Shown: positions 10,951 through 19,460, counted from the stretch's first letter. The stretch is DNA of 58,029 nucleotides from Paranoxybacillus vitaminiphilus (GCF_003259935.1 NZ_QLMH01000016.1:1-58029), one strand, 5' to 3'. Translations and numbers: made by a program. Notes: a model not told the origin generated them from the sequence alone.

Positions 10951-11199
10951 TTGATGAGGAGAAGTAAAAAACATTGACATTACAGAGAGAATCACCTTGG
11001 CTGGAAGTGATTCATGCTCAATGTTTTTGAAATGCGCCTCTGAGTCTCCTTTCGAATCAGAGATGCTCTGTAGTAGAATGGGGCGGATTCTCTTCCGTTA
11101 TAAGAGTTGAGGGAGCTAAACACTTCAATTTGTTTAGCTAAACAGAGTGGAACCGCGCATTGAGCGTCTCTGTGTTTATAAACACAGAGACGCTTTTTA
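10951..11199 (+). promoter_or_regulatory. T-box riboswitch leader, cysteine specifier
   Basis: A T-box leader sensing uncharged tRNA-Cys. Stem I starts at GATGAGGAGAAG (10953-10964), whose GAGGAGA pairs with TCTCCTT after 11044. AAACATTGA (about 10969) pairs with TCAATGTTT (about 11018), leaving a 3' specifier loop with the codon TGC (Cys) at 11033-11035 in GAAATGCGCC. The T-box GAGTGGAACCGCG is at 11145-11157. The terminator is GCGTCTCTGTGTT (11164-11176)/AACACAGAGACGC (11181-11193) with a U tract. The antiterminator pairs CAGAG before the T-box with CTCTG of the terminator arm. The specifier agrees with cysE and cysS downstream. Confidence 0.93.
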
Positions 11200-11240
11200 T
11201 TATTATGATTATTGGAAGTAAGATAGGAGGGAAATTATTT

Positions 11241-11912
11241 ATGTTTAAAACATTAAAAGAGGACATTGAGGTCATTTTTGAGCAAGATCCAGCAGCAAGA
11301 AGTTATTTGGAAGTCATTCTTACTTATTCAGGGCTGCATGCGATTTGGGCTCATCGCATTGCCCATGCTTTTTACAAACGTAAATTTTTCTTTATCGCAA
11401 GAGTTATTTCACAGATTAGCCGCTTTTTTACGGGAATAGAGATTCACCCTGGGGCGAAAATCGGCCGTCGCTTTTTCATTGACCATGGCATGGGTGTTGT
11501 CATTGGAGAAACGTGTGAAATTGGCGATAATGTGACAGTTTATCAAGGGGTGACGTTAGGCGGAACGGGAAAAGAGAAAGGAAAACGTCATCCAACCATT
11601 AAGGACAATTGTCTCATTGCCGCGGGGGCAAAAGTACTCGGTTCGATTACCATTGGAGAGAACTCAAAAATCGGTGCTGGTTCCGTTGTTCTAAAGGATG
11701 TACCCCCTAACTCTACGGTTGTCGGCATACCTGGGCGCGTTGTTGTTCAAAATGGTGTTAGAATTAAAAAAGATTTAAATCATACAGATTTGCCGGATCC
11801 AATTTCTGACAGATTCAAAGAGCTGGAAATGGAAATTGAGAAATTAAGAAAAGAACTTAACGAATTAAAGTTAAAGGAAAGGAAGAGCGAAAATGGCCAT
11901 TCAGCTTTATAA
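11241..11912 (+). CDS. cysE: Serine O-acetyltransferase
   Basis: CysE makes O-acetylserine from serine and acetyl-CoA, the first step of cysteine synthesis. 223 aa. A short helical N-terminal region precedes a left-handed beta-helix of hexapeptide repeats (from about residue 65; [20 protein letters not shown] carries the active-site Asp-His). The C-terminus (about 185-218) is a charged coiled coil. ATG 11241 follows AGGAGG; an earlier in-frame start would lie in the T-box terminator. It overlaps cysS by 20 nt, so synthesis and charging of cysteine share one T-box. Confidence 0.95.
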   Translation: MFKTLKEDIEVIFEQDPAARSYLEVILTYSGLHAIWAHRIAHAFYKRKFFFIARVISQISRFFTGIEIHPGAKIGRRFFIDHGMGVVIGETCEIGDNVTVYQGVTLGGTGKEKGKRHPTIKDNCLIAAGAKVLGSITIGENSKIGAGSVVLKDVPPNSTVVGIPGRVVVQNGVRIKKDLNHTDLPDPISDRFKELEMEIEKLRKELNELKLKERKSENGHSAL

Positions 11913-13290
11913 TACGATGACCCGCAAAAAAGAAATGTTCGAGCCAATAGAACCAAATAAGGTAAAAATGTATGTATGTGGCCCAACCGTTTATAACTAT
12001 ATTCATATCGGCAATGCTCGGCCGGCGATCGTTTTTGATACAATTCGCCGCTATCTAGAGTTTCGCGGTTATGATGTTCAATATGTTTCCAATTTTACTG
12101 ATGTAGATGATAAATTAATTAAAGCAGCAAAAGAGTTGGGGGAAGATGTTCCAACCATTGCAGAACGTTTTATTCAAGCATATTTTGAAGATATATCGGC
12201 ATTAGGATGCAAAAAAGCGGATGTCCATCCCCGCGTAACGGAGAACATTGACATTATTATTGAATTTATTCAACAGCTTATCGAAAAAGGATATGCGTAT
12301 GAAGCAGATGGAGATGTGTATTATAAAACAAGAGAATTTGCCGAATACGGAAAGCTTTCACATCAATCGATTGACGAACTTCGCGCAGGAGCACGCATTG
12401 AAGTAGGCGAGAAGAAAAAAGATCCGCTGGATTTTGCTTTATGGAAAGCGGCAAAAGAAGGAGAAATTGCCTGGGATAGCCCATGGGGGAAAGGAAGACC
12501 GGGATGGCATATTGAGTGCTCGGCAATGGCGCGTAAATATTTAGGTGATACGATTGATATTCATGCAGGAGGACAAGATTTAACATTCCCGCATCATGAA
12601 AACGAAATTGCCCAGTCCGAAGCGTTAACAGGAAAAACGTTTGCAAAATATTGGTTGCATAACGGTTATATTAATATTAACAATGAAAAAATGTCTAAAT
12701 CGCTTGGAAACTTTGTTCTTGTTCATGACATCATTAAACAAATTGATCCGCAAGTATTGCGATTCTTTATGCTTTCTGTACATTACCGTCATCCAATTAA
12801 CTATAGTGAAGAACTGTTAGAGAGTACAAAAAATGGATTAGAGCGTTTAAAAACTTCGTATTTTAACCTTAAGCATCGTCTAGAAAGCAGTACAAATTTA
12901 ACACATAATGATGAGCAATGGTTAAATAAAATTAACAGTTATCGCGAAGCATTTATTAAAGAAATGGACGATGATTTTAATACAGCGAATGCGATTGCTG
13001 TTTTATTTGAATTGTCAAAGCAGGCCAATTTATATTTGCTTGAAAAAAACACGTCAGAAACAGTGATTCGGGCATTTTTAACAGAATTTGAACAGTTATT
13101 TGATGTATTAGGTCTTACTTTGCAAGCGGAGCAATTGTTAGATGAAGAAATCGAAGCGTTGATTCAAAAAAGAAACGAAGCGCGGAAAAACCGTGACTTT
13201 GCCTTAGCCGATCAAATTCGTGAACAGTTAAAAGCGAGAAATGTTATTTTAGAAGATACACCGCAAGGAACAAGATGGAAAAGAGGATAA
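11893..13290 (+). CDS. cysS: Cysteinyl-tRNA synthetase
   Basis: Class I synthetase, 465 aa, zinc-dependent. Zinc ligands include C29 (YVCGPT), the Cys of [11 protein letters not shown] and the HHENE motif. HIGH reads HIGN (38-41) and KMSKS is at about 266-270 (KMSKSLGN). The start overlaps the end of cysE by 20 nt with an RBS (AAAGGAAAGG) inside cysE, indicating coupling. Confidence 0.97.
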   Translation: MAIQLYNTMTRKKEMFEPIEPNKVKMYVCGPTVYNYIHIGNARPAIVFDTIRRYLEFRGYDVQYVSNFTDVDDKLIKAAKELGEDVPTIAERFIQAYFEDISALGCKKADVHPRVTENIDIIIEFIQQLIEKGYAYEADGDVYYKTREFAEYGKLSHQSIDELRAGARIEVGEKKKDPLDFALWKAAKEGEIAWDSPWGKGRPGWHIECSAMARKYLGDTIDIHAGGQDLTFPHHENEIAQSEALTGKTFAKYWLHNGYININNEKMSKSLGNFVLVHDIIKQIDPQVLRFFMLSVHYRHPINYSEELLESTKNGLERLKTSYFNLKHRLESSTNLTHNDEQWLNKINSYREAFIKEMDDDFNTANAIAVLFELSKQANLYLLEKNTSETVIRAFLTEFEQLFDVLGLTLQAEQLLDEEIEALIQKRNEARKNRDFALADQIREQLKARNVILEDTPQGTRWKRG

Positions 13291-13297
13291 GATTTGT

Positions 13298-13717
13298 ATG
13301 AATTTATTAAAGGAAGTAAAAGATTTTAAACAGTTAAACAGCTTAGCTCTTGCTTATATTGGTGATGCCGTTTACGACCTTTATGTGCGGCATCGCCTAC
13401 TTTCTCAAGGAAATGTTAAGCCGAATCAATTGCATAAACAAGCCACAAGGTATGTTTCGGCAAAGGCTCAAGCAAATGTTATTTTACAATTATTAGAGCA
13501 GTCAATGTTAACCGAAGAAGAACAATCTGTTGTTCGAAGAGGAAGAAACGCTAAATCAGCTACCACTCCAAAGAACACAGACGTACAAACATATAGATAT
13601 AGCACAGCTTTTGAAACTCTAATAGGATATCATTTCTTAGGAAATAATCACGAGCGAATGGAAGAGATTATCGCCTACTCTTTTGATATTATCGAGAATC
13701 AAGAAAGGGAGAAATAA
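13298..13717 (+). CDS. mrnC: Mini-ribonuclease 3
   Basis: MrnC matures 23S rRNA ends in Bacillus. 139 aa containing only the RNase III catalytic domain with no dsRNA-binding domain; signature [18 protein letters not shown] near residues 18-35 carries the catalytic Asp. It starts 7 nt after cysS and ends 2 nt before rlmB, so it is co-transcribed. Its substrate, 23S rRNA, ends at the left edge of this window. Confidence 0.94.
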   Translation: MNLLKEVKDFKQLNSLALAYIGDAVYDLYVRHRLLSQGNVKPNQLHKQATRYVSAKAQANVILQLLEQSMLTEEEQSVVRRGRNAKSATTPKNTDVQTYRYSTAFETLIGYHFLGNNHERMEEIIAYSFDIIENQEREK

Positions 13718-13719
13718 GA

Positions 13720-14457
13720 ATGGATTTTATTATTGGAAAAAATCCAGTAGTTGAGGCGTTGAAGTCAGAACGTGATATTAACAAAATTTGGATTTCAGAA
13801 ACCTCGCAGCGCGGTACGATGCAGCAAATTATTCAATTAGCGAAGCAAAAAGGTGTTGTTGTACAGTACGTACCGAAAAAGAAAATGGATCAAATAGTGG
13901 AAGGAAATCATCAAGGGGTGATCGCTCAAGTAGCTTCCTATAAATATTATGATATTGATGAGCTATTTCGACGTGCTAATGAGAAAAATGAACAACCATT
14001 CTTTTTAATATTGGACGAACTTGAGGATCCTCATAATTTGGGATCCATTATAAGAACAGCCGATGCCGCAGGAGCACACGGAATTATTATTCCAAAGCGC
14101 CGGTCTGTTGGATTGACGGCTACAGTAGCAAAAGCATCAACAGGAGCAATTGAATATATTCCAGTAGCCCGGGTGACGAATTTAGCAAGAACAATTGATG
14201 AGTTAAAAGAACGAGGAATTTGGATTGTCGGAACAGATGCTCAAGGAAGCGATGATTATCGTTCACTTGATGGAACGCTGCCGTTAGCTCTTGTTATTGG
14301 CAGCGAAGGCAAAGGAATTGGCAGACTCATTTTAGAAAAATGTGACTTTTTAATCCGTTTGCCAATGAAAGGAAAAGTCACATCTTTAAATGCATCTGTA
14401 GCTGCTGGTTTACTAATGTATGAGGTGTATCGCAAACGTTATCCTTTAGGAGAATAA
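13720..14457 (+). CDS. rlmB: 23S rRNA (guanosine-2'-O-)-methyltransferase RlmB
   Basis: SPOUT-family methyltransferase, 245 aa. An N-terminal substrate-binding domain (1-80) is followed by the SpoU knot: motif 1 DPHNLGSIIRTADAAGAHG (about 106), motif 2 VIGSEGKGIGRL (about 192) and motif 3 SLNASVAAGLLMYE (about 223), which build the SAM site. Called yacO in B. subtilis. The exact modified guanosine is inferred from the E. coli family name. Confidence 0.92.
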   Translation: MDFIIGKNPVVEALKSERDINKIWISETSQRGTMQQIIQLAKQKGVVVQYVPKKKMDQIVEGNHQGVIAQVASYKYYDIDELFRRANEKNEQPFFLILDELEDPHNLGSIIRTADAAGAHGIIIPKRRSVGLTATVAKASTGAIEYIPVARVTNLARTIDELKERGIWIVGTDAQGSDDYRSLDGTLPLALVIGSEGKGIGRLILEKCDFLIRLPMKGKVTSLNASVAAGLLMYEVYRKRYPLGE

Positions 14458-14462
14458 TTCAT

Positions 14463-14972
14463 ATGGATATTCTTATTGTAGATGGTTATAACATCATTGG
14501 TGCTTGGCCGGAACTTAGACAATTAAAAGAACATGATCTTGCCTCAGCAAGAGACTTGTTAATTGCAAAAATGGCCGAGTACCAAGCTTTTACAGGTTGC
14601 AAAGTGATTATTGTTTTCGATGCGCACCTCGTACAAGGAATTGAGAAAAAATATCAAGACCATAAAGTGGAAGTCATTTTCACGAGAGAAAATGAGACGG
14701 CAGATGAACGTATTGAAAAACTTGCGAAAAGCTTAAATAATATCCGCACGCAAATTTATGTAGCCACATCTGATTATACAGAACAATGGGCGATTTTTGG
14801 TCAAGGAGCATTAAGAAAATCAGCGCGGGAGTTACTCATTGAGATGGAATCGGTTGAAAAAAGCATCGAGCGAAAAGTAAAGAAAATCCAAGAGAAAAAA
14901 CCAATATCGAAAATTCCGTTAAACGACGAAGTTGCTAGAATTTTCGAAAAATGGAGAAGGGGCGAAAAATGA
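14463..14972 (+). CDS. rae1: Ribosome-associated endoribonuclease Rae1 (YacP)
   Basis: 169-aa NYN/PIN-like nuclease. The N-terminal DGYNIIGAW motif (6-14) supplies the acidic catalytic residue, with further acids at FDAH (about 57) and TSDYTEQ (about 101). In B. subtilis Rae1 cleaves mRNAs in the ribosomal A site; that activity is known of the homologue. It starts 5 nt after rlmB. The last member of the cysES transcription unit before the sigH promoter. Confidence 0.92.
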   Translation: MDILIVDGYNIIGAWPELRQLKEHDLASARDLLIAKMAEYQAFTGCKVIIVFDAHLVQGIEKKYQDHKVEVIFTRENETADERIEKLAKSLNNIRTQIYVATSDYTEQWAIFGQGALRKSARELLIEMESVEKSIERKVKKIQEKKPISKIPLNDEVARIFEKWRRGEK

Positions 14973-14976
14973 ACGG

Positions 14977-15006
14977 TTGACGCTGTAAAAATTTGTACGG
15001 TATAAT
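14977..15006 (+). promoter_or_regulatory. Sigma-A promoter for sigH
   Basis: TTGACG (14977-14982), 18-bp spacer, consensus TATAAT (15001-15006), immediately after rae1. In B. subtilis this gene has a sigma-A promoter repressed by AbrB; no AbrB site can be read from sequence alone. Confidence 0.82.
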
Positions 15007-15040
15007 AATTTTATCGAGTTGTGCGGTCGGGGGGATCGGC

Positions 15041-15691
15041 GTGGGCGCAGGCTTCAAAGGCAGAACGATCAAGAATTATGACCATCTTGAGGACGAAGAG
15101 GTAGTAGAATTAGTTCACCAAGGGGACAGTGATGCACTAGATTATTTGATTCATAAATACCAAAATTTTGTTCGTGCCAAAGCACGTTCATATTTTTTAG
15201 TTGGCGCAGATCGAGAAGATATTATTCAAGAAGGAATGATTGGTTTATATAAAGCGATTCGTGACTTTAAAGAGGACAAGCTGACCTCTTTTAAAGCGTT
15301 TGCCGAGCTGTGTATTACAAGGCAGATGATTACAGCGATTAAGACTGCAACACGGCAAAAACATATTCCTCTCAACTCATATGTCTCACTTGATAAGCCA
15401 ATTTATGACGATGAATCAGATCGAACTTTAATGGATGTGATCTCAGGAGCAAAAGTGATGGATCCTGAGGAATTAATCATTAATCAGGAAGAAGTAGACG
15501 ATATCGAAGTAAAAATGGCGGAACTGTTAAGTGATTTAGAAAGAAAAGTGCTTGTTTTGTATTTAGATGGTCGATCTTATCAGGAAATTTCGGAGGAGTT
15601 AAACCGGCATGTCAAATCGATTGATAATGCTTTGCAACGCGTGAAGCGTAAATTAGAAAGATATTTAGAATGGAAAGAAATGAGCTTATAG
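15041..15691 (+). CDS. sigH: RNA polymerase sigma factor SigH (Spo0H)
   Basis: SigH directs early sporulation, competence and transition-state genes. 216 aa. Region 2 (about 20-90) contains the core-binding GADREDIIQEGMIGLYKAIRDFK stretch; region 4 at the C-terminus has the helix-turn-helix YQEISEELNRHVKSIDNALQRVK. I chose GTG 15041, about 5 nt after GGGGGGATC (15029-15037); the frame is open to 14993, but that would overlap the promoter's -10. The length matches the family. Confidence 0.95.
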   Translation: MGAGFKGRTIKNYDHLEDEEVVELVHQGDSDALDYLIHKYQNFVRAKARSYFLVGADREDIIQEGMIGLYKAIRDFKEDKLTSFKAFAELCITRQMITAIKTATRQKHIPLNSYVSLDKPIYDDESDRTLMDVISGAKVMDPEELIINQEEVDDIEVKMAELLSDLERKVLVLYLDGRSYQEISEELNRHVKSIDNALQRVKRKLERYLEWKEMSL

Positions 15692-15699
15692 TTTTTATG

Positions 15700-15729
15700 T
15701 TGACATGAAAAATAGCCGTATGTTACAGT
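15700..15729 (+). promoter_or_regulatory. Sigma-A promoter for rpmG-secE
   Basis: TTGACA (15700-15705), 18-bp spacer, TACAGT (15724-15729) preceded by TG at 15721-15722 (extended -10). Confidence 0.7.
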
Positions 15730-15761
15730 TTTAAAGACATCTTGTATATTGGTGAGTTAAT

Positions 15762-15911
15762 ATGCGTAAAAAAGTAGTATTGGCATGCAGCAATTGTAAT
15801 AGCAGGAATTATTCAACAATGAAAAATGTTGCAAATTTGCAAGAGCGGCTTGAAGTGAAAAAGTTTTGCAAAGTATGCAACACTCATACTGTTCACCGTG
15901 AAACGAAGTAA
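15762..15911 (+). CDS. rpmG: 50S ribosomal protein L33 (zinc-binding form)
   Basis: 49 aa, [17 protein letters not shown]... Two CxxC pairs (CSNC at 9-12, CKVC at 36-39) identify the zinc-containing paralogue of L33; B. subtilis carries several L33 genes, and its copy at this locus is reported as disrupted. This copy is intact. The upstream GGTGAG is a moderate RBS. secE follows 64 nt later. Confidence 0.92.
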   Translation: MRKKVVLACSNCNSRNYSTMKNVANLQERLEVKKFCKVCNTHTVHRETK

Positions 15912-15975
15912 TTTTGTTTTGACATAAGTTTAATGTTTGTTTGAGCTAGTTCCTAGCTGTTGGAGGTTACTTATT

Positions 15976-16158
15976 ATGCAACGAATGATGAAATTTTTCA
16001 GCGATGTCGCACGAGAAATGAAGAAGGTAAGTTGGCCGAAGCGGAAAGAGCTCGTGCGTTACACGATTACGGTATTGACTACGGTTGCGTTTATGGCAAT
16101 CTTTTTTGCTATTGTTGATTTAGGGATTTCTTCTTTAATTCGTTTAGTACTTGAATAA
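15976..16158 (+). CDS. secE: Preprotein translocase subunit SecE
   Basis: 60-aa single-span membrane subunit of SecYEG. The amphipathic segment with the family motif VSWPKRKELVRYT (about 18-30) is followed by one hydrophobic transmembrane helix (about 32-56). ATG 15976 has GGAGG at 15962-15966. It pairs with nusG as in most bacteria. Confidence 0.95.
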   Translation: MQRMMKFFSDVAREMKKVSWPKRKELVRYTITVLTTVAFMAIFFAIVDLGISSLIRLVLE

Positions 16159-16172
16159 CGCTCGTGTTTGTA

Positions 16173-16181
16173 TGGTATAAT
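16173..16181 (+). promoter_or_regulatory. Candidate nusG promoter with extended -10
   Basis: TGGTATAAT at 16173-16181 is a perfect extended -10. The upstream -35 is poor: TTGAAT (16151-16156) at 19 bp. The transcript would start near 16188, just before the hairpin at 16205. Confidence 0.55.
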
Positions 16182-16204
16182 GAAAAATAATACAGGAAAT
16201 GTAA

Positions 16205-16228
16205 AGCCCGGAAACGGGTTTTTATTTT
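16205..16228 (+). terminator. Intrinsic terminator-like hairpin upstream of nusG
   Basis: AGCCCG (16205-16210) pairs with CGGGTT (16215-16220) around a GAAA tetraloop, followed by TTTATTTT. The stem is short (6 bp) but GC-rich. It could end secE transcripts or attenuate the nusG transcript starting at about 16188. Confidence 0.6.
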
Positions 16229-16302
16229 GGTTTTTTAACGAATATAAATCCATATTTTCTCAATTTTCTTTAGGGAGGGAAGGGCATTTAAGGCCCCAAT
16301 AA

Positions 16303-16836
16303 ATGGAAAAAAATTGGTATGTGATTCATACTTATTCTGGATATGAAAATAAAGTAAAAGCGAACCTTGAGAAAAGAGTAGAATCTATGGGAATGCAAGA
16401 TAAAATTTTCCGTGTTGTCGTTCCTGAAGAAGAAGAAACAGATATGAAAAATGGAAAGAAAAAAGTAACAAAACGGAAAGTATTCCCTGGATATGTTTTA
16501 GTCGAAATGGTTATGACAGATGACTCTTGGTATGTTGTGCGCAATACGCCTGGTGTAACTGGATTTGTAGGTTCTTCTGGGGCAGGTTCTAAGCCGACTC
16601 CATTGCTTGAAGAGGAAGTAAACATCATCTTGAAGCGTGCAGGAGTAGAATTAATGGAGTTTGATTTTGACTTTGAATTAAATGAAACTGTTCAAGTAAA
16701 AGAAGGGCCGTTTGCAAACTTTACCGGTACGATAGAAGAAATTGATAAAGATAAACGCAAGGTGAAAGTTCTTGTTAATATGTTTGGTCGTGAAACACCG
16801 GTCGAACTTGATTTCACTCAGATTGAAAAAATATAA
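16303..16836 (+). CDS. nusG: Transcription elongation/termination factor NusG
   Basis: 177 aa. The N-terminal NGN domain (WYVIHTYSGYENKVK at the start; FPGYVLVEMVM near 65-75) binds RNA polymerase, and the C-terminal KOW domain (about 125-177) binds other factors. Bacillus NusG stimulates sequence-specific pausing. The ATG is firmly placed by family conservation, yet the best Shine-Dalgarno (GGGAGGG, 16273-16279) is over 20 nt upstream with a GGGC/GCCC hairpin between. Confidence 0.96.
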   Translation: MEKNWYVIHTYSGYENKVKANLEKRVESMGMQDKIFRVVVPEEEETDMKNGKKKVTKRKVFPGYVLVEMVMTDDSWYVVRNTPGVTGFVGSSGAGSKPTPLLEEEVNIILKRAGVELMEFDFDFELNETVQVKEGPFANFTGTIEEIDKDKRKVKVLVNMFGRETPVELDFTQIEKI

Positions 16837-16848
16837 TTATGAAATAAC

Positions 16849-16877
16849 TTGAAATCAGTTGAGAAAAGTGATAATAT
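16849..16877 (+). promoter_or_regulatory. Sigma-A promoter for rplK-rplA
   Basis: TTGAAA (16849-16854), 17-bp spacer, TAATAT (16872-16877) with an extended TG at 16869-16870. The resulting leader is about 110 nt. Confidence 0.75.
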
Positions 16878-16942
16878 TTTAAGGTCAGTATGTCTCAAAT
16901 ACATTGAGGCTATTATTGCTAGTTCTTTATATAGGTTATAAC

Positions 16943-16970
16943 GAGTGGGAGGGTAAACCCCTAATACCAC
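16943..16970 (+). promoter_or_regulatory. Probable L1-binding mRNA motif before rplK
   Basis: GTGG (16945-16948) pairs with CCAC (16967-16970), and GAGGG (16949-16953) faces CCCC (16958-16961), leaving purine-rich internal loops. A related motif occurs before rplA at 17489-17514. L1 is known to repress its operon by binding a mimic of its 23S site; assignment here is inference from position and shape. Confidence 0.5.
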
Positions 16971-16996
16971 ATCACGGACTTAAGGAGGTGTGTCTC

Positions 16997-17422
16997 GTGG
17001 CTAAAAAAGTAATTAAAGTTGTGAAATTGCAAATTCCTGCAGGTAAAGCGAATCCAGCACCACCAGTTGGTCCTGCGTTAGGTCAAGCTGGTGTAAATAT
17101 CATGGGATTCTGTAAAGAATTCAATGCTCGTACAGCTGACCAAGCAGGTTTAATCATTCCTGTTGAAATTACGGTATACGAAGACCGTTCATTTACATTT
17201 ATTACGAAAACTCCACCTGCTGCAGTATTGCTTAAGAAAGCAGCTGGTATCGAGTCAGGTTCTGGTGAGCCAAACCGTAATAAAGTAGCAACAATCAAGC
17301 GTGATAAAGTACGCGAGATTGCTGAAACAAAAATGCCAGATCTAAATGCGGCTAGCGTCGAAGCTGCAATGCGCATGATTGAAGGTACAGCGCGCAGCAT
17401 GGGTATCGTCATCGAAGACTAA
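16997..17422 (+). CDS. rplK: 50S ribosomal protein L11
   Basis: 141 aa, the expected length. The proline-rich N-terminal segment [17 protein letters not shown] (about 14-30) and a C-terminal 23S-binding domain are both present. L11 forms the GTPase-associated centre with L10/L12 and senses stalled ribosomes for RelA. GTG 16997 lies 7 nt after AAGGAGGTG; an upstream in-frame start at 16904 would read through the leader and is rejected. Confidence 0.97.
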   Translation: MAKKVIKVVKLQIPAGKANPAPPVGPALGQAGVNIMGFCKEFNARTADQAGLIIPVEITVYEDRSFTFITKTPPAAVLLKKAAGIESGSGEPNRNKVATIKRDKVREIAETKMPDLNAASVEAAMRMIEGTARSMGIVIED

Positions 17423-17445
17423 TGTTGTCATTTAGCTGGCTGTTG

Positions 17446-17483
17446 AAGGTTGCGAATACAGTAGCGTTCTGTTTCGCAACCTT
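17446..17483 (+). promoter_or_regulatory. Stable hairpin between rplK and rplA
   Basis: AAGGTTGCGAA (17446-17456) pairs with TTCGCAACCTT (17473-17483), extended by ACAG/CTGT with a single bulged T. Only a short T-rich tract follows, so it may be a partial terminator or a processing site. It lies just before the second L1-like motif. Confidence 0.6.
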
Positions 17484-17488
17484 TATTC

Positions 17489-17514
17489 GTGGGAGGTTAT
17501 TCCGCTAAAACCAC
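17489..17514 (+). promoter_or_regulatory. Probable L1-binding mRNA motif before rplA
   Basis: GTGGGAGG (17489-17496) and AAAACCAC (17507-17514) reproduce the elements seen before rplK, with GTGG/CCAC closing the stem. The Shine-Dalgarno AAGGAGG begins 5 nt later, so protein binding here could block rplA translation. Confidence 0.5.
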
Positions 17515-17533
17515 AATTAAGGAGGAAACGAAA

Positions 17534-18235
17534 ATGGCTAAAAGAGGTAAAAAATATTTAGAAGCTGTAAAGCTTGTTGACCGTTCTAAAGCTTACTCTG
17601 TAACAGAAGCAATTGAATTAGTGAAAAAAACAAACATTGCAAAATTTGATGCGACAGTAGAAGTTGCTTTCCGTTTAGGAGTTGATCCTAAAAAAGCTGA
17701 CCAACAAATCCGCGGCGCGGTTGTATTACCACATGGTACTGGTAAAGTGCAACGCGTGCTAGTATTCGCAAAAGGCGAAAAAGCAAAAGAAGCGGAAGTT
17801 GCAGGTGCAGACTACGTTGGTGATACAGATTACATCAACAAAATCCAACAAGGATGGTTCGAATTTGATGTAATTGTAGCAACTCCTGATATGATGGGTG
17901 AGGTAGGTAAATTAGGTCGTATTTTAGGTCCTAAAGGTTTAATGCCAAACCCTAAAACAGGTACAGTTACATTTGATGTTGCGAAAGCAGTGAAAGAAAT
18001 TAAAGCGGGTAAAGTTGAATACCGTGTAGATAAAGCAGGTAACATTCATGTACCAATCGGAAAAATTTCTTTCGATAATGAAAAACTTGTTGATAACTTC
18101 ACAACTATTTATGAAACAATTCTAAAAGTAAAACCAGCGGCTGCGAAAGGTACTTACGTGAAAAACGTAACAGTTACTTCAACAATGGGACCTGGTATTA
18201 AAGTAGACCCTTCAACATTTGCTGTTTCAAGATAA
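17534..18235 (+). CDS. rplA: 50S ribosomal protein L1
   Basis: 233 aa. Two-domain L1 with the conserved internal segment [19 protein letters not shown] (about 122-140). L1 forms the mobile stalk that releases deacylated tRNA and is a known autogenous repressor. ATG 17534 sits after AAGGAGGAAACG; a GTG at 17489 in frame lies inside the regulatory motif and is rejected. Confidence 0.97.
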   Translation: MAKRGKKYLEAVKLVDRSKAYSVTEAIELVKKTNIAKFDATVEVAFRLGVDPKKADQQIRGAVVLPHGTGKVQRVLVFAKGEKAKEAEVAGADYVGDTDYINKIQQGWFEFDVIVATPDMMGEVGKLGRILGPKGLMPNPKTGTVTFDVAKAVKEIKAGKVEYRVDKAGNIHVPIGKISFDNEKLVDNFTTIYETILKVKPAAAKGTYVKNVTVTSTMGPGIKVDPSTFAVSR

Positions 18236-18243
18236 GCTAATTG

Positions 18244-18272
18244 TTGACTTTTTTAAAGTCATTTAGTAATAT
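18244..18272 (+). promoter_or_regulatory. Sigma-A promoter for rplJ-rplL
   Basis: TTGACT (18244-18249), 17-bp spacer, TAATAT (18267-18272). Confidence 0.7.
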
Positions 18273-18299
18273 ATATCTTGTCTGAAAAAAGAATATCAT

Positions 18300-18424
18300 T
18301 TGTACCGTAGACAGTAGGTGCCTAGAAAGGCTTAATTTCCTACCGAGGTGTTTAGTATAGAAAAAAGTGCGTCGTATAAGCACTTCAGGGTACCTCCATG
18401 TCTATGTAGACATGGAGGTTTTTT
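18300..18424 (+). promoter_or_regulatory. L10 leader with transcription attenuator
   Basis: The region 18300-18355 (GTACCGTAGACAGTAGGTGCC... CCTACCGAGGTG) has the conserved L10-leader arrangement recognised by the L10-L12 complex. It is followed by a strong terminator ACCTCCATGTCTA (18392-18404)/TAGACATGGAGGT (18407-18419) and a T6 tract. In B. subtilis excess L10(L12)4 is known to promote termination here. Confidence 0.88.
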
Positions 18425-18479
18425 AATGAACGGTATAAGTGGTGTTTTATTTATTTTATCTTCTACAGGAGGTGTAAAG

Positions 18480-18980
18480 ATGAGCAGCGCAATTGAACTC
18501 AAAAAGCAAGTTGTAGCGGAAATTGCTGATAAGTTCCGCGCAAGCAAATCAACAATCATCGTAGACTATCGCGGTCTTAACGTAGCAGAAGTTACAGAAC
18601 TTCGCAAACAGCTTCGCGAAGCTGGCATCGAGTTTAAAGTGTATAAAAACACATTAACTCGTCGCGCTCTTGCAGAAGTTGGTTTAGAGGGATTAGACGA
18701 AGTTTTTACTGGACCAAATGCGATCGCGTTTAGTAATGATGATGTAGTAGCGCCTGCCAAACTCTTAAATGAATTCGCGAAAACTCACGAAGCGTTAAAG
18801 ATTAAAGCAGGTGTCATCGAAGGTAACGTTGCTACTGTTGAAGAAGTTAAGGCACTTGCAAATCTTCCTTCACGCGAAGGCTTGCTTTCTATGTTGCTTA
18901 GCGTTCTTCAGGCACCAATCCGCAACTTCGCTCTTGTTACAAAAGCAGTTGCAGAGAAGAAAGAAGAACAAGGCGCATAA
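18480..18980 (+). CDS. rplJ: 50S ribosomal protein L10
   Basis: 166 aa. The N-terminal domain binds 23S rRNA and L11; the C-terminal helix carries L12 dimers to build the stalk. [19 protein letters not shown] is the typical start. ATG 18480 follows AGGAGGTG; the frame is open upstream through the L10 leader, but that sequence is regulatory RNA. It is paired with rplL. Confidence 0.97.
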   Translation: MSSAIELKKQVVAEIADKFRASKSTIIVDYRGLNVAEVTELRKQLREAGIEFKVYKNTLTRRALAEVGLEGLDEVFTGPNAIAFSNDDVVAPAKLLNEFAKTHEALKIKAGVIEGNVATVEEVKALANLPSREGLLSMLLSVLQAPIRNFALVTKAVAEKKEEQGA

Positions 18981-19044
18981 TTTAGCGTTTGCATCTTCAA
19001 TTTGATTACATTGAAAAAATGATATTAAGGGAGGAATATTTACA

Positions 19045-19413
19045 ATGACTAAAGAACAAATCATTGAAGCGGTTAAGAATATGACTGTTTTAGAATTAAA
19101 TGAATTAGTAAAAGCAATTGAAGAAGAGTTCGGTGTAACTGCTGCTGCTCCTGTAGTAGTTGCTGGCGGTGCTGCTGCTGGTGGTGAAGCGGCTGCTGAG
19201 AAAACAGAATTCGACGTTATCCTTGCTGATGGCGGCGCTCAAAAAATCAAAGTTATCAAAGTTGTTCGTGAACTTACTGGCCTTGGCTTAAAAGAAGCTA
19301 AAGAGTTAGTTGACAACACTCCAAAGCCAGTTAAAGAAGGCGTTTCTAAAGAAGAAGCTGAAGAAATTAAAGCGAAACTTGAAGAAGCTGGCGCTAGCGT
19401 AGAAATTAAGTAA
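19045..19413 (+). CDS. rplL: 50S ribosomal protein L7/L12
   Basis: 122 aa. N-terminal dimerisation domain (1-33), alanine/glycine-rich flexible hinge (about 33-52) and globular C-terminal factor-binding domain ([23 protein letters not shown]). L12 recruits translational GTPases. A strong RBS AGGGAGG precedes ATG 19045, fitting the need for several L12 copies per ribosome. A terminator follows. Confidence 0.98.
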   Translation: MTKEQIIEAVKNMTVLELNELVKAIEEEFGVTAAAPVVVAGGAAAGGEAAAEKTEFDVILADGGAQKIKVIKVVRELTGLGLKEAKELVDNTPKPVKEGVSKEEAEEIKAKLEEAGASVEIK

Positions 19414-19432
19414 TTTCGGCTATGCGATAAAA

Positions 19433-19460
19433 AGCTCGCTAATGATAGCGGGCTTTTTTT
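19433..19460 (+). terminator. Terminator after rplL
   Basis: AGCTCGCT (19433-19440) pairs with AGCGGGCT (19447-19454, one G-U pair), followed by T7. Confidence 0.88.

Noticed and set aside
15919-15924. TTGACA upstream of secE as a promoter
   Set aside because: No acceptable -10 at 16-18 bp; rpmG-secE are better served by the promoter at 15700-15729.
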